Assembly: GCA_964583765.1 (NCBI GenBank)
Contig: CAZOWW010000024.1
Span: forward strand, 1-48,306
Length of the DNA: 48,306 nucleotides
Direction: 5' to 3'
Source: CAZOWW01 sp964583765
GTDB taxonomy: Bacteria > Actinomycetota > Actinomycetes > Actinomycetales > Kineosporiaceae
The notes beneath the pieces are model-generated. The model searched no databases and had not been told where the DNA came from. It was given only the letters and a program-made list of their open reading frames with translations. Of the stretch, positions 31,704-40,470 are shown piece by piece. Position numbers and translations under genes: made by a program. Positions within the stretch are counted from its first letter, which is position 1. Every line of letters starts with the position of its first letter.

Positions 31704-32029
31704 CCGATACCTCCTTGTCGGGTTCACCCGCCGCACCCCTGCCACAGCTCGTTCCCGTCGACGGGCGACGAGGAGCCTGACTCGCGGCGAGCCCTTCACC
31801 CGCACTGTCGTTCGGTGGCCCGGGAAGGTTGTCGACTGCAAACAACCTGCAACTCGAATCCGCCGATACCCGCACCGATCATCCGGCGTGCTGCCGAGGG
31901 TTCGTTCCGTCGCGGCGCCGACCTGGCCGAGGGACCAGCCGACTCCACCCGCGGGACATCGCGTCCGGCACCTGAGGTGGGCCCCGGGCGACCTGAGGAG
32001 GAGGCCCGCCGACGGCACCGGTTCCTAGC
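31704..32029. other. 326-bp divergent region between the PL3 and vanX-type genes
   Basis: No gene is supported. An inverted repeat, AGGTTGT at 31826-31832 and ACAACCT at 31842-31848 with a 9-base spacer, is a possible operator or hairpin. A GAGGAGGAGG run at about 31994-32003 has no start codon at a proper distance. The first gene of the plus-strand operon therefore has no good ribosome site and may be read from a leaderless mRNA. Confidence 0.5.
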
Positions 32030-32038
32030 GTGGCCGGC

Positions 32039-32662
32039 ATGTTGTCGTCCACCGCCGTCCTCCTGTCCGATCCCGCAGTACGTGCGATCCCGGTCCACGA
32101 GTGCGGTGAGTCGCTGACCCGGCTCCCCGCGGCCTTCGGACCCGCCAGGGCCCTGGTCCGCCCCCGCGTGGCCGCCGCCCTCGCCGAGGCCGCGGCCCTC
32201 CTCCCGTCCGGCATCGCCCTTCGCGTGGTCGAGGGACACCGTCGGGCCCGCGACCAGAAGGCGATCATCCAGTCCTACCGGCGGGAACTCGCCGCAAGGA
32301 ACCCGCGAGCGGGCGCTGCGGAACTGGAGCGTCTGGCCAGCAGATTCGTCGCTCCCCTGGATGTCGCCCCGCACGTGGCGGGCGCCGCGGTCGATCTGAC
32401 CCTGGTCGACCACCTCGGGCGACCCCTCGACCTCGGCACCCCGATCGACGCCACCCCGGAGGCCAGCGCGGGCGCCTGCTACCTCGATCACGAGCCCCTG
32501 CCCGAGGCGGCCCGGGCCAATCGCCTGGTGCTGCGGACCGTGCTCGACCGGGCAGGCCTGGTCAACTACCCCACCGAGTGGTGGCACTGGAGCCTCGGGG
32601 ACCGCTACTGGGCCCTGGTGACCGGCGCCGATGCCGCCGTGTACGGACCGGTGAACGCATGA
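32039..32662 (+). CDS. D-alanyl-D-alanine dipeptidase, VanX type (M15D)
   Basis: A 207-residue zinc dipeptidase without signal peptide, so cytoplasmic like VanX. Known VanX enzymes hydrolyse D-Ala-D-Ala and thereby remove the normal wall precursor. Visible are Arg68 in the VEGHRRAR loop, the zinc ligands His112 and Asp119 in APHVAGAAVDLTL (family pattern SxHxxGxAxD, with the first Ser replaced by Ala), and the catalytic Glu180 and ligand His183 in EWWHWS. The ATG at 32039 was chosen; a GTG at 32030 is possible, and neither has a ribosome site. The stop overlaps the racemase start, making it the first gene of a coupled operon. Confidence 0.88.
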   Translation: MLSSTAVLLSDPAVRAIPVHECGESLTRLPAAFGPARALVRPRVAAALAEAAALLPSGIALRVVEGHRRARDQKAIIQSYRRELAARNPRAGAAELERLASRFVAPLDVAPHVAGAAVDLTLVDHLGRPLDLGTPIDATPEASAGACYLDHEPLPEAARANRLVLRTVLDRAGLVNYPTEWWHWSLGDRYWALVTGADAAVYGPVNA

Positions 32663-33849
32663 GGAGCGTGCAGACGTCCCCCGCGCCTGCGCGGTCGCGG
32701 GCCGTCGGTCCCCGGGTCGGTCCGGATCCCCGTCAGGTGCCTGTCGCCACCACCGACCTCGCCGCGGTACGTGCGAACGTCCGCACGGTGCTCGCCCGCA
32801 CCGACGCGGCCGTGATGGCCGTGGTCAAGGCCGACGGCTACGGGCACGGCGCGACGGCGGTGGCGCGCACCGCGCTGGCCGCGGGAGCCACCTGGCTCGG
32901 AGTGACCGGGGTGGACGAGGCGCTGGCCCTGCGCCGGGCCGGTCTCGGGAAGGTTCCCCTGCTGAGCTGGCTGAACCCGGTGCACGCCGACTTCGCCGCG
33001 GCGATCGCGGCTGACATCGACCTCGCCGTGCCCGGTCAGGAACAGCTGCGGGCCGTCGTCGCCGCCGCCTCCCCCGGCCGCCCCGCGCGGGTGCACCTGT
33101 ACCTGGACACGGGCATGAACCGCGACGGCGCCTCACCGAGCCAGTGGCCGCAGTTGTGCCGGGCCGCACGCGACGCCGAACAGGAAGGACGGATCACCGT
33201 GGTGGGCCTCATGGGCCACCTGCCCTGCGGGGACACCCCCGGGTCCCGGGAGGACGCCGTGGCACGCGACCTGTTCGGCCGCGGGGTGCACGTCGCCCTG
33301 CAGGCGGGATTGCGGCCCGAGGAACGCCATCTGGCGGCGACCGCCGCCGCACTCACCGACCCCCGCTCGCACCACACCCTCTGCCGGATCGGTGCCGGAC
33401 TCGTCGGGATCGATCCCTCGGACACGATCCCCCTGTGCCAGGCCCTGACCCTGACCGCCCCCCTCGTGCTCGTGCGCACGGTCGCGGCAGGAACCCCGGT
33501 CGGGTACGGGTCGACCTGGCGCGCGCCACAGGCGACCCGGTTGGGGCTCCTCGCGCTCGGCTACGCGGACGGACTGCCCCGCGTCGGCCGCGGGCGCGCC
33601 GAGGTGAGTGTCGGAGGACGTCGTCGCCCGCTGGTCGGGCTGGTGTCCATGGATCAGGTGGTCGTGGACCTGGGACTCGACGGGCGGCCGCGGCCCGGCG
33701 ACCTCGTGACCGTGCTCGCACCGGCCGAGAAGGGCGGCCCGACGATGCACGAGTGGGCCCGGTGGTGCGGAACCATCCCGCACGAGATCGTCACGGGATT
33801 CGGCCACCGGGTGGGCCGCCGGATCATCGACGGCGAGGTGGCGGCATGA
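32659..33849 (+). CDS. alr: Alanine racemase (soluble, possible VanT-like role)
   Basis: A 396-residue PLP racemase. The first 27 residues are an Arg/Pro/Ser-rich tail, then the alpha/beta barrel. The PLP lysine is Lys57 (AVVKADGYGHGATAVA) and the second catalytic base Tyr302 (LGYADGLPRVGRG). HLYLDTGMNRDGAS, CRIGAGLVGIDPSD and VSMDQVVVDLG are typical. The ATG overlaps the vanX-type stop by four bases and its own stop overlaps the ligase start. In VanC/E/G clusters the serine racemase VanT has an acyltransferase-like membrane domain in front of this fold. Here the racemase is soluble and that membrane domain is on the next protein. Substrate Ala or Ser cannot be told from sequence. Confidence 0.9.
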   Translation: MRSVQTSPAPARSRAVGPRVGPDPRQVPVATTDLAAVRANVRTVLARTDAAVMAVVKADGYGHGATAVARTALAAGATWLGVTGVDEALALRRAGLGKVPLLSWLNPVHADFAAAIAADIDLAVPGQEQLRAVVAAASPGRPARVHLYLDTGMNRDGASPSQWPQLCRAARDAEQEGRITVVGLMGHLPCGDTPGSREDAVARDLFGRGVHVALQAGLRPEERHLAATAAALTDPRSHHTLCRIGAGLVGIDPSDTIPLCQALTLTAPLVLVRTVAAGTPVGYGSTWRAPQATRLGLLALGYADGLPRVGRGRAEVSVGGRRRPLVGLVSMDQVVVDLGLDGRPRPGDLVTVLAPAEKGGPTMHEWARWCGTIPHEIVTGFGHRVGRRIIDGEVAA

Positions 33850-36077
33850 GCCCCGACCGGTTGCGGGTGGCCGTCATCGGTGGCGGCGCGAACTGTGAGC
33901 ACGAGGTCTCCCTGGCCTCGGCGGCCTCGGCCGTCCGTGCGCTGGCGGGACGTCACGAGGCGGTACCCCTGGTCATCGGTCCCGACGGCCGCTGGCTGGA
34001 CGCCGACCGCCGCGACCTGGGATTCAGCGGCGCGGCCGAGGCGCTCGTCAGCTGCGACGTCGTGCTGCCGGTGGTGCACGGCCCCGCCGGCGAGGACGGC
34101 ACGCTGGCGGCCCTGTGCGAGCTGGCCAGGCTGCCGTACGTCGGCTCGGGCGTGGGAGCCGGCGCCCTGGCCATGGACAAGTGGGCGACCAAGTTGGTGG
34201 CCCAGGCCGTGGGGGTGTGCACCGCGCCGGGCGTCCTGCTGACCGAGGCCACGGTGCGGGACTTCCGCATGACGCACCCGGTCGTGGTCAAACCCGTGGC
34301 CGCCGGCTCCAGCCACGGGGTACGCCTGGCGCGTCGCCCCGAGGAACTGGCCGAGGCCCTCACCGTCGCGTTCGCCCTGGATTCCCGGGTACTGGTCGAG
34401 GACGTCGTCATCGGCCGGGAGATCGACCTGGCCGTGGTGGGACGCCCCGACGGGTCCCGGATCGTCTCCCCCGCCCTGGAGATCGTCGTCGACGGCCTCT
34501 TCGACCACGCCACCAAGTACGGAGGTTCCGCCGACTTCCGGCTGCCCGCGGCCCTGGACGACAACGAGGCCGCGGCCCTCCGGAGAGCAGCCGTGCGCGT
34601 CTTCGACGCCCTCGGCTGCGACGGCCTCGCCCGGGTGGACTTCTTCCTCACCTCGGCCGGACCGGTTCTCATCGAGGTCAACACCGTGCCCGGGCTGACC
34701 GAGCACTCGCAGGCACCCCTGATGCTCGCCGCGGCCGGCCTGCCCTACCCGGACCTGCTCGATCTCCTCGTCCGGGACGCGATGCACCGGGGCCCACGGC
34801 GTCCGGGCGACGGCCCTGGTCCAGGCGGTACCTCCCGTGGGCCGGACGGTGGCCACAGTGGTCCGGGCGACACTCCCGGTGAATCCGATGACGGTCACGG
34901 CGGATCGGATGACGGTCACGGCGGATCGGATGACGGTCACAACAGCTCGGGCGGGGCCGCCGCGCCGGTGGGACGGGCCGGACCCGCGGCGTCTCCGGAA
35001 TCGGCGGCAGGCGCCGGCGTCGTCCGGACCCGCGAGACCTGGCCCGACGTCGCCAAGGGCACCTGCATCCTGCTCGTGGTCCTCTGGCACGTGCTCACCA
35101 AGCACTACCTGAAGATCGACTGGCACACCTCGATCCCGGTGCCCGGCCTGTGGGGCGCGCTCGGGGAGGGGCTGCTCCCGCTGCGGATGCCCCTGTTCTT
35201 CACCATCTCGGGGCTCTTCGCGGCCGGTGTCGTCGCCCGCCCCTGGGGGCAGGTGCTGGGACGGCGCGCGCTGCCGCTGGCCTACCTCTTCCTGCTCTGG
35301 ACCGCGATCCAGGCACTCGTCCTGGCGTTCACCCCCGGCTTCGACACCCTGCACGCCCACGGCCCGGCCGAGTACCTGCGTCTGGTCACCGTGGATCCGA
35401 CCAACCTGTGGTACCTGGAGGCGCTCGTCCTGTACACGGTCGTGGCCCGGGTGAGCCGCGGCTGGCCCACCGTTCCCCTGCTCCTGGGTGCCGCGGCGCT
35501 CTCCGCGCTCGCGGCCACCCACGTCCTGTGGGGCGAGACCGATCGCAACCAGGTGCTGGCGAACCTCACCTTCTTCCTCGCTGGCCTCCGGCTCGCAACC
35601 CAGGTCCGTGGCCTCGCCGCCCGGGCATCGACCCGCCGGCTACTGATCACCGTGGCGACCTTCGCCGGGCTCGTCGGCGTCATGGAAACGCTGGGGGCAC
35701 AGACCTGGTGGGGCGTCTGGCCGGCGGTCTCCGTCGTAGGTGTGACCGCAGGTGTCACGGCGGCGGCCTGGACCGCACGACAGGTTCCGTCCGTGGCGCG
35801 CCGTCTCGCCTACCTCGGCCGACGCACCTTGCCGGTATATCTGATGCACATGCCCCTGCTCGCCGTGGCCGACCGTGCTCTCCGCGCGCCGCTGTTCCCG
35901 GTGCCGAGCCCGGCCGTCGCACCTGCCGTGGCGCTGGCCGTGGTCGAGCCGATCGCCGTCGGCGCCGCCCTGGTGGGCATCTGCCTGCGGCTCCACCGAG
36001 TGCTCGCGGAGCGGGCGGCCTGGGTCGTGCGCGCGCCCTGGGCGGGCTTTCCCCCGTCCGCGCCGGTGACCCCCTGA
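33846..36077 (+). CDS. D-Ala-D-X ligase fused to a membrane acyltransferase-3 domain
   Basis: A 743-residue two-part protein in one open frame. Residues 1-318 are a D-Ala-D-Ala ligase family ATP-grasp enzyme, with GGGANCEHEVSL (Glu18 and Glu20), HGPAGEDGTLAAL, MDKWATK at 110-116, VVVKPVAAGSSHGV, the omega-loop Lys224-Tyr225 typical of Ddl and VanC/G rather than VanA, and LIEVNTVPGLTEHS. Residues about 318-394 are a Gly/Asp/His/Pro linker with a 7-residue repeat. From about residue 395 there is an acyltransferase-3 membrane domain (WPDVAKGTCILLVVLWHVL, MPLFFTISGLF, LPVYLMHMPLL) with about ten helices. It is coupled to alr and to the sensor kinase by overlapping stop/start. Confidence 0.9.
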   Translation: MSPDRLRVAVIGGGANCEHEVSLASAASAVRALAGRHEAVPLVIGPDGRWLDADRRDLGFSGAAEALVSCDVVLPVVHGPAGEDGTLAALCELARLPYVGSGVGAGALAMDKWATKLVAQAVGVCTAPGVLLTEATVRDFRMTHPVVVKPVAAGSSHGVRLARRPEELAEALTVAFALDSRVLVEDVVIGREIDLAVVGRPDGSRIVSPALEIVVDGLFDHATKYGGSADFRLPAALDDNEAAALRRAAVRVFDALGCDGLARVDFFLTSAGPVLIEVNTVPGLTEHSQAPLMLAAAGLPYPDLLDLLVRDAMHRGPRRPGDGPGPGGTSRGPDGGHSGPGDTPGESDDGHGGSDDGHGGSDDGHNSSGGAAAPVGRAGPAASPESAAGAGVVRTRETWPDVAKGTCILLVVLWHVLTKHYLKIDWHTSIPVPGLWGALGEGLLPLRMPLFFTISGLFAAGVVARPWGQVLGRRALPLAYLFLLWTAIQALVLAFTPGFDTLHAHGPAEYLRLVTVDPTNLWYLEALVLYTVVARVSRGWPTVPLLLGAAALSALAATHVLWGETDRNQVLANLTFFLAGLRLATQVRGLAARASTRRLLITVATFAGLVGVMETLGAQTWWGVWPAVSVVGVTAGVTAAAWTARQVPSVARRLAYLGRRTLPVYLMHMPLLAVADRALRAPLFPVPSPAVAPAVALAVVEPIAVGAALVGICLRLHRVLAERAAWVVRAPWAGFPPSAPVTP
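34884..34946. repeat. Three 21-bp tandem repeats in the ligase-acyltransferase linker
   Basis: Units at 34884-34904, 34905-34925 and 34926-34946 each encode SDDGHGG (SDDGHNS in the last). They lie in the hydrophilic linker of the fusion protein and keep its frame. Confidence 0.85.
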
Positions 36078-37528
36078 TGTCCTGGTCGCCGGACACGGCC
36101 GGTACCTCGGCGGGGGAACCTCCTGCCGCGGGTGCCGGAGAACCCGCTGCCCCGGGCGCCGGGGAGCTTCCTGCCGCAGGGACCCGGAGCGGGGCGAGCG
36201 GCATCGGGGCCGCCGCCGCGGTGGACATCGCCGCCGCGCTCGGGGTCACGCTCGTCGGCTGCACCGAGATCGCCGGCAGCGGCGAACTGTCCGTGCCGGG
36301 CTCCCGTACCGCGTTCCTGCTCGTCCTGGTGCTCGGCGCGGCGGTGGGTCTGACCCGGCGACGGCCGTCCGCGGCGCTCACCCTGCTCTGGGCCCTGGCC
36401 GCCCTGCAGCTGATCGCCGGGCTGCCCCTGCTGCTCACCGAACTCGCCGTGTCCTGGGTCTGCTTCGGCACGGCCCGCTGGGGCAGCCGGGCCACCCTCC
36501 AGGTCTCGGCCCTGTCCATCCCCGCCGGCGTGCTGGTCACCACCGTCGTGGCCGCTCGGCGGGGCATCGAGCACGTCTTCCTCCTCGCCTCACTCGTCGG
36601 CAACACGACCCTGCGCGACACCGCCCGCCTGTTGCACACCTCGAACGGCGGCGGCATGTTCAACTCCGTCCTCGTGGCCTACGCGGTGACCGGCGGGGCC
36701 CTCCTCGCGGTGCCGTGGCTCATCGGCCTCTCCGTGCGCCTCTCGGTCGGTGCACGTGAGTCCCAACGACGCCAACACGTCGCGGAGCAGGACGCCGTGC
36801 GGGCGCAGGAGGAGTCCGAGCAGGCGCGGCAGATCGCCCGACTGCAGGAGGACCAGGCCCGGCTCACCCGCGACGTGCACGACGTCGTGGGCCACTCCCT
36901 GACCGTGATCCTCGCCCAGGCCCAGTCCTCGCAGTTCCTGGAGGATGACACCGAGGAACTGCGACGCGTGATGAACACCATCTCGGAGTCGGCGCGCAGC
37001 GCCCTGCAGGACGTCCGCCGGGTGCTCACGCCCTCCCGCACGCTGCCCGCCCCCGACCACGCCGATCTCGAGCGCCTCGTTCAGGGCGTGCGCGATTCCG
37101 GGGTGACCGTGGTGTCGGCCGAGACCGGCCGGCCCCGGCCCCTGCCGCCCGAGTTGGGGACCGTGGTGCACCGGGTGCTCCAGGAGATGCTCACGAACGC
37201 CCTGCGTCACGGGGCTCGTGACAGGCCCGTCGAGGTCGGACGGCACTGGGGCGACGAGTTGTGGATCGAGGTACGCAACGCCGTTCGCCGCCCCGGATCG
37301 GCCCCGGCGACAGCCGAGGCGGAGGCACCGGAGTCACCGTCCGTCACTCCGTCCACCTTCACCGGTCAGGGCCTGCGGGGAATGCGCCGTCGGGTGGAGT
37401 CGGTGGGTGGTCGCATGACCGTCCACCGGGAGCAGGACCCGAAGAGGGCGGAAGAGGTGTTCGTCGTCACGGCATGGATCCCGACCCGCGATGTCCGGGG
37501 CATGATGAACCCCGACGACAGGGGGTGA
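36077..37528 (+). CDS. Sensor histidine kinase, NarL/DesK type
   Basis: A 483-residue kinase. Its ATG overlaps the stop of the ligase fusion (TGATG). Residues 1-40 are an Ala/Pro/Gly-rich repeat-like segment (GAGEPAAPGAGELPAAGT). Residues about 42-225 hold several membrane helices with little outside the membrane. A coiled coil follows, then the HisKA_3 phosphoacceptor RLTRDVHDVVGHSLTVILAQ near residue 265, the N-box VLQEMLTNALRHG and the G-box GQGLRGMRRRVESVGG. The kinase fold differs from VanS, which is of the EnvZ-like class. It probably reports envelope state to the response regulator 58 bases downstream. Confidence 0.92.
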   Translation: MSWSPDTAGTSAGEPPAAGAGEPAAPGAGELPAAGTRSGASGIGAAAAVDIAAALGVTLVGCTEIAGSGELSVPGSRTAFLLVLVLGAAVGLTRRRPSAALTLLWALAALQLIAGLPLLLTELAVSWVCFGTARWGSRATLQVSALSIPAGVLVTTVVAARRGIEHVFLLASLVGNTTLRDTARLLHTSNGGGMFNSVLVAYAVTGGALLAVPWLIGLSVRLSVGARESQRRQHVAEQDAVRAQEESEQARQIARLQEDQARLTRDVHDVVGHSLTVILAQAQSSQFLEDDTEELRRVMNTISESARSALQDVRRVLTPSRTLPAPDHADLERLVQGVRDSGVTVVSAETGRPRPLPPELGTVVHRVLQEMLTNALRHGARDRPVEVGRHWGDELWIEVRNAVRRPGSAPATAEAEAPESPSVTPSTFTGQGLRGMRRRVESVGGRMTVHREQDPKRAEEVFVVTAWIPTRDVRGMMNPDDRG

Positions 37529-37586
37529 AGGGTGGGCGGGCGCACGCCGGAACGATCCGGCGCACGGCGTCCCTCACCCGGACACG

Positions 37587-38282
37587 GTGCAGGACAGCAA
37601 GGGGCGGGACGGCACGGTGCGGGTGGGGCTGGTCGACGACCAGGAACTCTTCCGCGAGGGCATCCGGGTGATCATCGATGCCCAGCCCGACATGACCGTG
37701 GTGGGGACGGCTCGGGACGGCTTCGAGGCAGTGACGATGGTCGACGAGGTGCTGCCCGACGTCGTCCTCATGGACATCCGGATGCCCGAACTGGACGGCG
37801 TGGAGGCCACGCGCCGGATCTTCGCGCCGGAGCGGACGGCCGCACGGGAACGGCCGGTACGCGTGGTGGTACTGACCACCTTCAACCTCGACGACCGGGC
37901 CGCCACCGCGATCCGGCACGGGGCCAGCGGCTTCCTGCTCAAGGACGTGACCCCCGGGCAGTTGCTCGATGCGATCCGCACCGTGCACAGCGGCAATGCG
38001 GTGCTCTCCCCGACCGACCTCGCCACCCTCCTGGGGGCCCGTTTCCCCGGCCGGCCTCCCGTGCCGGAGACCTACCTGTCCCTCACCGAGAAGGAACGCG
38101 AGGTCTTCGCCGAGGTGGCCCGCGGCCTGTCCAACACCGAGATCGCCGCCCGCGTCTACCTGGGCGAATCGACCGTGAAGACGCATGTCGGGTCGCTCCT
38201 GCGCAAGCTCGGGCTGCGTGACCGGGTGCAGATCGTGGTCTACGCGCACGAGCACCACCTCGTGCAGTCCACGGAGGACTGA
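37587..38282 (+). CDS. NarL/LuxR-type response regulator
   Basis: A 231-residue regulator from a GTG at 37587; a later GTG at about 37617, just before the first strand, is an alternative. The receiver domain contains VGLVDDQELFREGIRVII (acidic pair), the phosphoacceptor Asp in VVLMDIRMPELDGVEA near residue 62, and the Lys in GASGFLLKDVTPGQLL. The C-terminal LuxR helix-turn-helix reads LTEKEREVFAEVARGLSNTE and ESTVKTHVGSLLRKLGL. Partner of the adjacent kinase and last gene of the van-like operon. Its stop lies 15 bases from the convergent glycosidase-like gene with no terminator between. Confidence 0.93.
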   Translation: MQDSKGRDGTVRVGLVDDQELFREGIRVIIDAQPDMTVVGTARDGFEAVTMVDEVLPDVVLMDIRMPELDGVEATRRIFAPERTAARERPVRVVVLTTFNLDDRAATAIRHGASGFLLKDVTPGQLLDAIRTVHSGNAVLSPTDLATLLGARFPGRPPVPETYLSLTEKEREVFAEVARGLSNTEIAARVYLGESTVKTHVGSLLRKLGLRDRVQIVVYAHEHHLVQSTED

Positions 38283-38297
38283 GCGGAGCCCCCTGCC

Positions 38298-40310
38298 CTA
38301 CCGGAGAACCAGGACGTCGTAGTAGTCCAGCCGGTCGACGGTGAGGTGCACCGTGCCCGCCTGGCAGGAGAAACTCGGCGTCCTCGTCCCCGGGGAGTCC
38401 GGCGAGACCAGGGTGACCTGTCGCGGGCACGAGCCGAGTGCCACGTCCACGCCGAGGTTCGTCTGCGGCTGGATCGCCTGGTCGTAGTTGTGGTTGACCA
38501 GGTGCACCGTCCTCGTTCCGGTTCCGCGTTGTACGAGGACGCTCGCCGACACCTGGCTCGCCTCCACGTTCACCGAGACGGTCGCCGGGTCGTTCTCGCG
38601 GAACAGCGACCGGTGGTCCTTGTAGAACTGGCTGTAGCTGCGGAAGAAGTCGAGGATCCCCTGCTGCTGGGCCGTCGGATCACCCACGGTGTCCGCGAGG
38701 TGGAACGCCGGGAAGATGCCGTTGGCGTAGGCCTCGGCGCCGAAGATCCGCCAGTAGTCCTCCTGCTCCGTCAAGGGCAGGTGCAGGTAGGCGGTCATCA
38801 TGTCGGTCGGCCAGTCGATGAACACCACCACAGGTGCGCCGCCGCTGATCCGGGCGCTCTGCTCCTTCAGGTAGCGGTAGTTGGCCTGCAGCGACTTGGC
38901 CCCGTTGAGGTGTCCGTCGACCACGGGCACGTAGTCGGCGCCCTTGCCGTCCGGCGTCTGCTCGTCCGGATTCCAGGTGTACAGGCCGACGCTGTCGAGG
39001 TCGACGTAGGGGTAGAGCCCGTTCGAAGTGATCAGGATCTGCCGGTGCGCGCTGTTCCGCGCGTATGCCCGCAGGTCGTCGACCATCCCCTCCCAGTACT
39101 TCCGGGTGTAGGTGCCGGTGAACGAGGTGTCCTCGGCGTACATCCGATTGCTGGTCACTCTCCCCCACTCGCTCTCGAGCGGGTTCGCGGCGTTCAGCGG
39201 GTCCTGGTCCCAGCCGTTCGTCTGCAGGTACGTGCGGTAGTTGAAGTTGTGGGTCAGGTCACCCGCGGGGACGTCGCGGCGCAGGATGTTGTCGTCCGTC
39301 ATCCCAAAGCGGGACTTCCAGTCGGCCGCGGTGAAAGTCGGGTACTTCGCGAGGAGGTACCTGTTGAAGTCGGCGATCGTGTAGTCGTCGAATCCCTCGT
39401 CGCCGTTCCACTGATGGGCCGTGCCCCCGCTGAAGCCGCCGGTGACCTCGTCGAAGAAGAGGCCGTCGACCCCGCCGTCGATCTGGAGCTTCGCCCAGTC
39501 CAGCAGGTAGGCCCGATACTTCGGGTTGAACAGATTGCCCCTGCGCGCGCCGGGGACGACCTCTTCATGCGGCACGGGAACGTTGTCCGCGTCCCGGGTG
39601 GACATGTCGTCGAAGACGCCGGTGCCGGGGAATTCCTGCGGGAAGATGACGCTCACGGTCCCGCCACCGACGAGCGCGACGCCGTCCTGGTGGTACCGGG
39701 CGATCTGGGCGAAGTCGTAGTCACCGGCCTTCAGGCCGTTGACCGACCACTTCTGGAAGGCCCGGATGTTGATGTCGGGCGAGAGCAGGGAGACCTGGGG
39801 GTCCTCGTTGTTCGGCCCCACGTCCGACTGGCTGAATCCGAAGACCACGTAGTCCGACGGCTTCATCCGCCCGATCGTCACCCTGACCGCGTTACTGGCT
39901 CTCGAGAGATTCCCCGCCGCATCCCGGGCCCTGACCGTCAGGGTGTACGTCGTCCCTGTGGCCAGACCGGACACCGTCGCGGCCGTGCCGACGACCGAAC
40001 GGATCGGCGTGGACCCGGCGTACAGGTCGTAGCCGGTGACCCCGACATCGTCCCGGGACGCCGTCCAGGTCAGATTCACCCCGGACCCCGTCACCCCGAA
40101 CGCCACCAGTCCGGACGGGGCCGTCGGGGGCCGGGTGTCCTTGCCGGCCACGCCCGGTTCCAGCTGGCTGCCGCTCACCCCGCCCGACGTGAGGTCCCCG
40201 CTCTGCACTCCACCTGCCGCGGCGGAAGCCGCCGACATCGGCGATATCACCGCAAGCGCGAGCCCGAATGCACACAGCGATGAACAGAACATACCCACCT
40301 GACGCGACAT
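38298..40310 (-). CDS. Secreted FN3 plus TIM-barrel glycoside-hydrolase-like protein
   Basis: A 670-residue secreted protein from the ATG at 40310, with AGGGG upstream. Residues 1-33 are a signal peptide. Residues about 60-145 are a fibronectin type III domain (PPTAPSGLVAFGVTGSGVNL, GTTYTLTVRARDAAGNLS). The large remainder begins MKPSDYVVFGFSQSDVGP and has strand-end acidic residues typical of TIM-barrel glycosidases: LQIDGGVDGLFFDEVTGGF near residue 285, ILITSNGLYPYVDLDSVGLY, and VVVFIDWPTDMM. A beta-sandwich follows at the C-terminus. I cannot assign a GH family. Carbohydrate activity is likely from fold and neighbours. No CBM2, unlike the other enzymes here. Confidence 0.75.
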   Translation of the reverse strand: MSRQVGMFCSSLCAFGLALAVISPMSAASAAAGGVQSGDLTSGGVSGSQLEPGVAGKDTRPPTAPSGLVAFGVTGSGVNLTWTASRDDVGVTGYDLYAGSTPIRSVVGTAATVSGLATGTTYTLTVRARDAAGNLSRASNAVRVTIGRMKPSDYVVFGFSQSDVGPNNEDPQVSLLSPDINIRAFQKWSVNGLKAGDYDFAQIARYHQDGVALVGGGTVSVIFPQEFPGTGVFDDMSTRDADNVPVPHEEVVPGARRGNLFNPKYRAYLLDWAKLQIDGGVDGLFFDEVTGGFSGGTAHQWNGDEGFDDYTIADFNRYLLAKYPTFTAADWKSRFGMTDDNILRRDVPAGDLTHNFNYRTYLQTNGWDQDPLNAANPLESEWGRVTSNRMYAEDTSFTGTYTRKYWEGMVDDLRAYARNSAHRQILITSNGLYPYVDLDSVGLYTWNPDEQTPDGKGADYVPVVDGHLNGAKSLQANYRYLKEQSARISGGAPVVVFIDWPTDMMTAYLHLPLTEQEDYWRIFGAEAYANGIFPAFHLADTVGDPTAQQQGILDFFRSYSQFYKDHRSLFRENDPATVSVNVEASQVSASVLVQRGTGTRTVHLVNHNYDQAIQPQTNLGVDVALGSCPRQVTLVSPDSPGTRTPSFSCQAGTVHLTVDRLDYYDVLVLR

Positions 40311-40470
40311 CACGTCCCCTCCCGGCATACCTGCACATACCGCGTCTGCGCGGTTGCGGGAGCATAGAGCAGAACGTGCGGCGCGAGAAGCGGTGACGTA
40401 TCGGACCGAACAACCTCGTCACCGAGAGATCCGAAGGGACGGTGTCCGGGGCCAACCGGTCACCACGAGG

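Noticed and set aside
32039..38282. A classical vanHAX vancomycin-resistance cluster
   Set aside because: No VanH dehydrogenase is present, the ligase omega loop is not VanA-like, the regulators are NarL-type and a racemase is present. Actual glycopeptide resistance is unproven.
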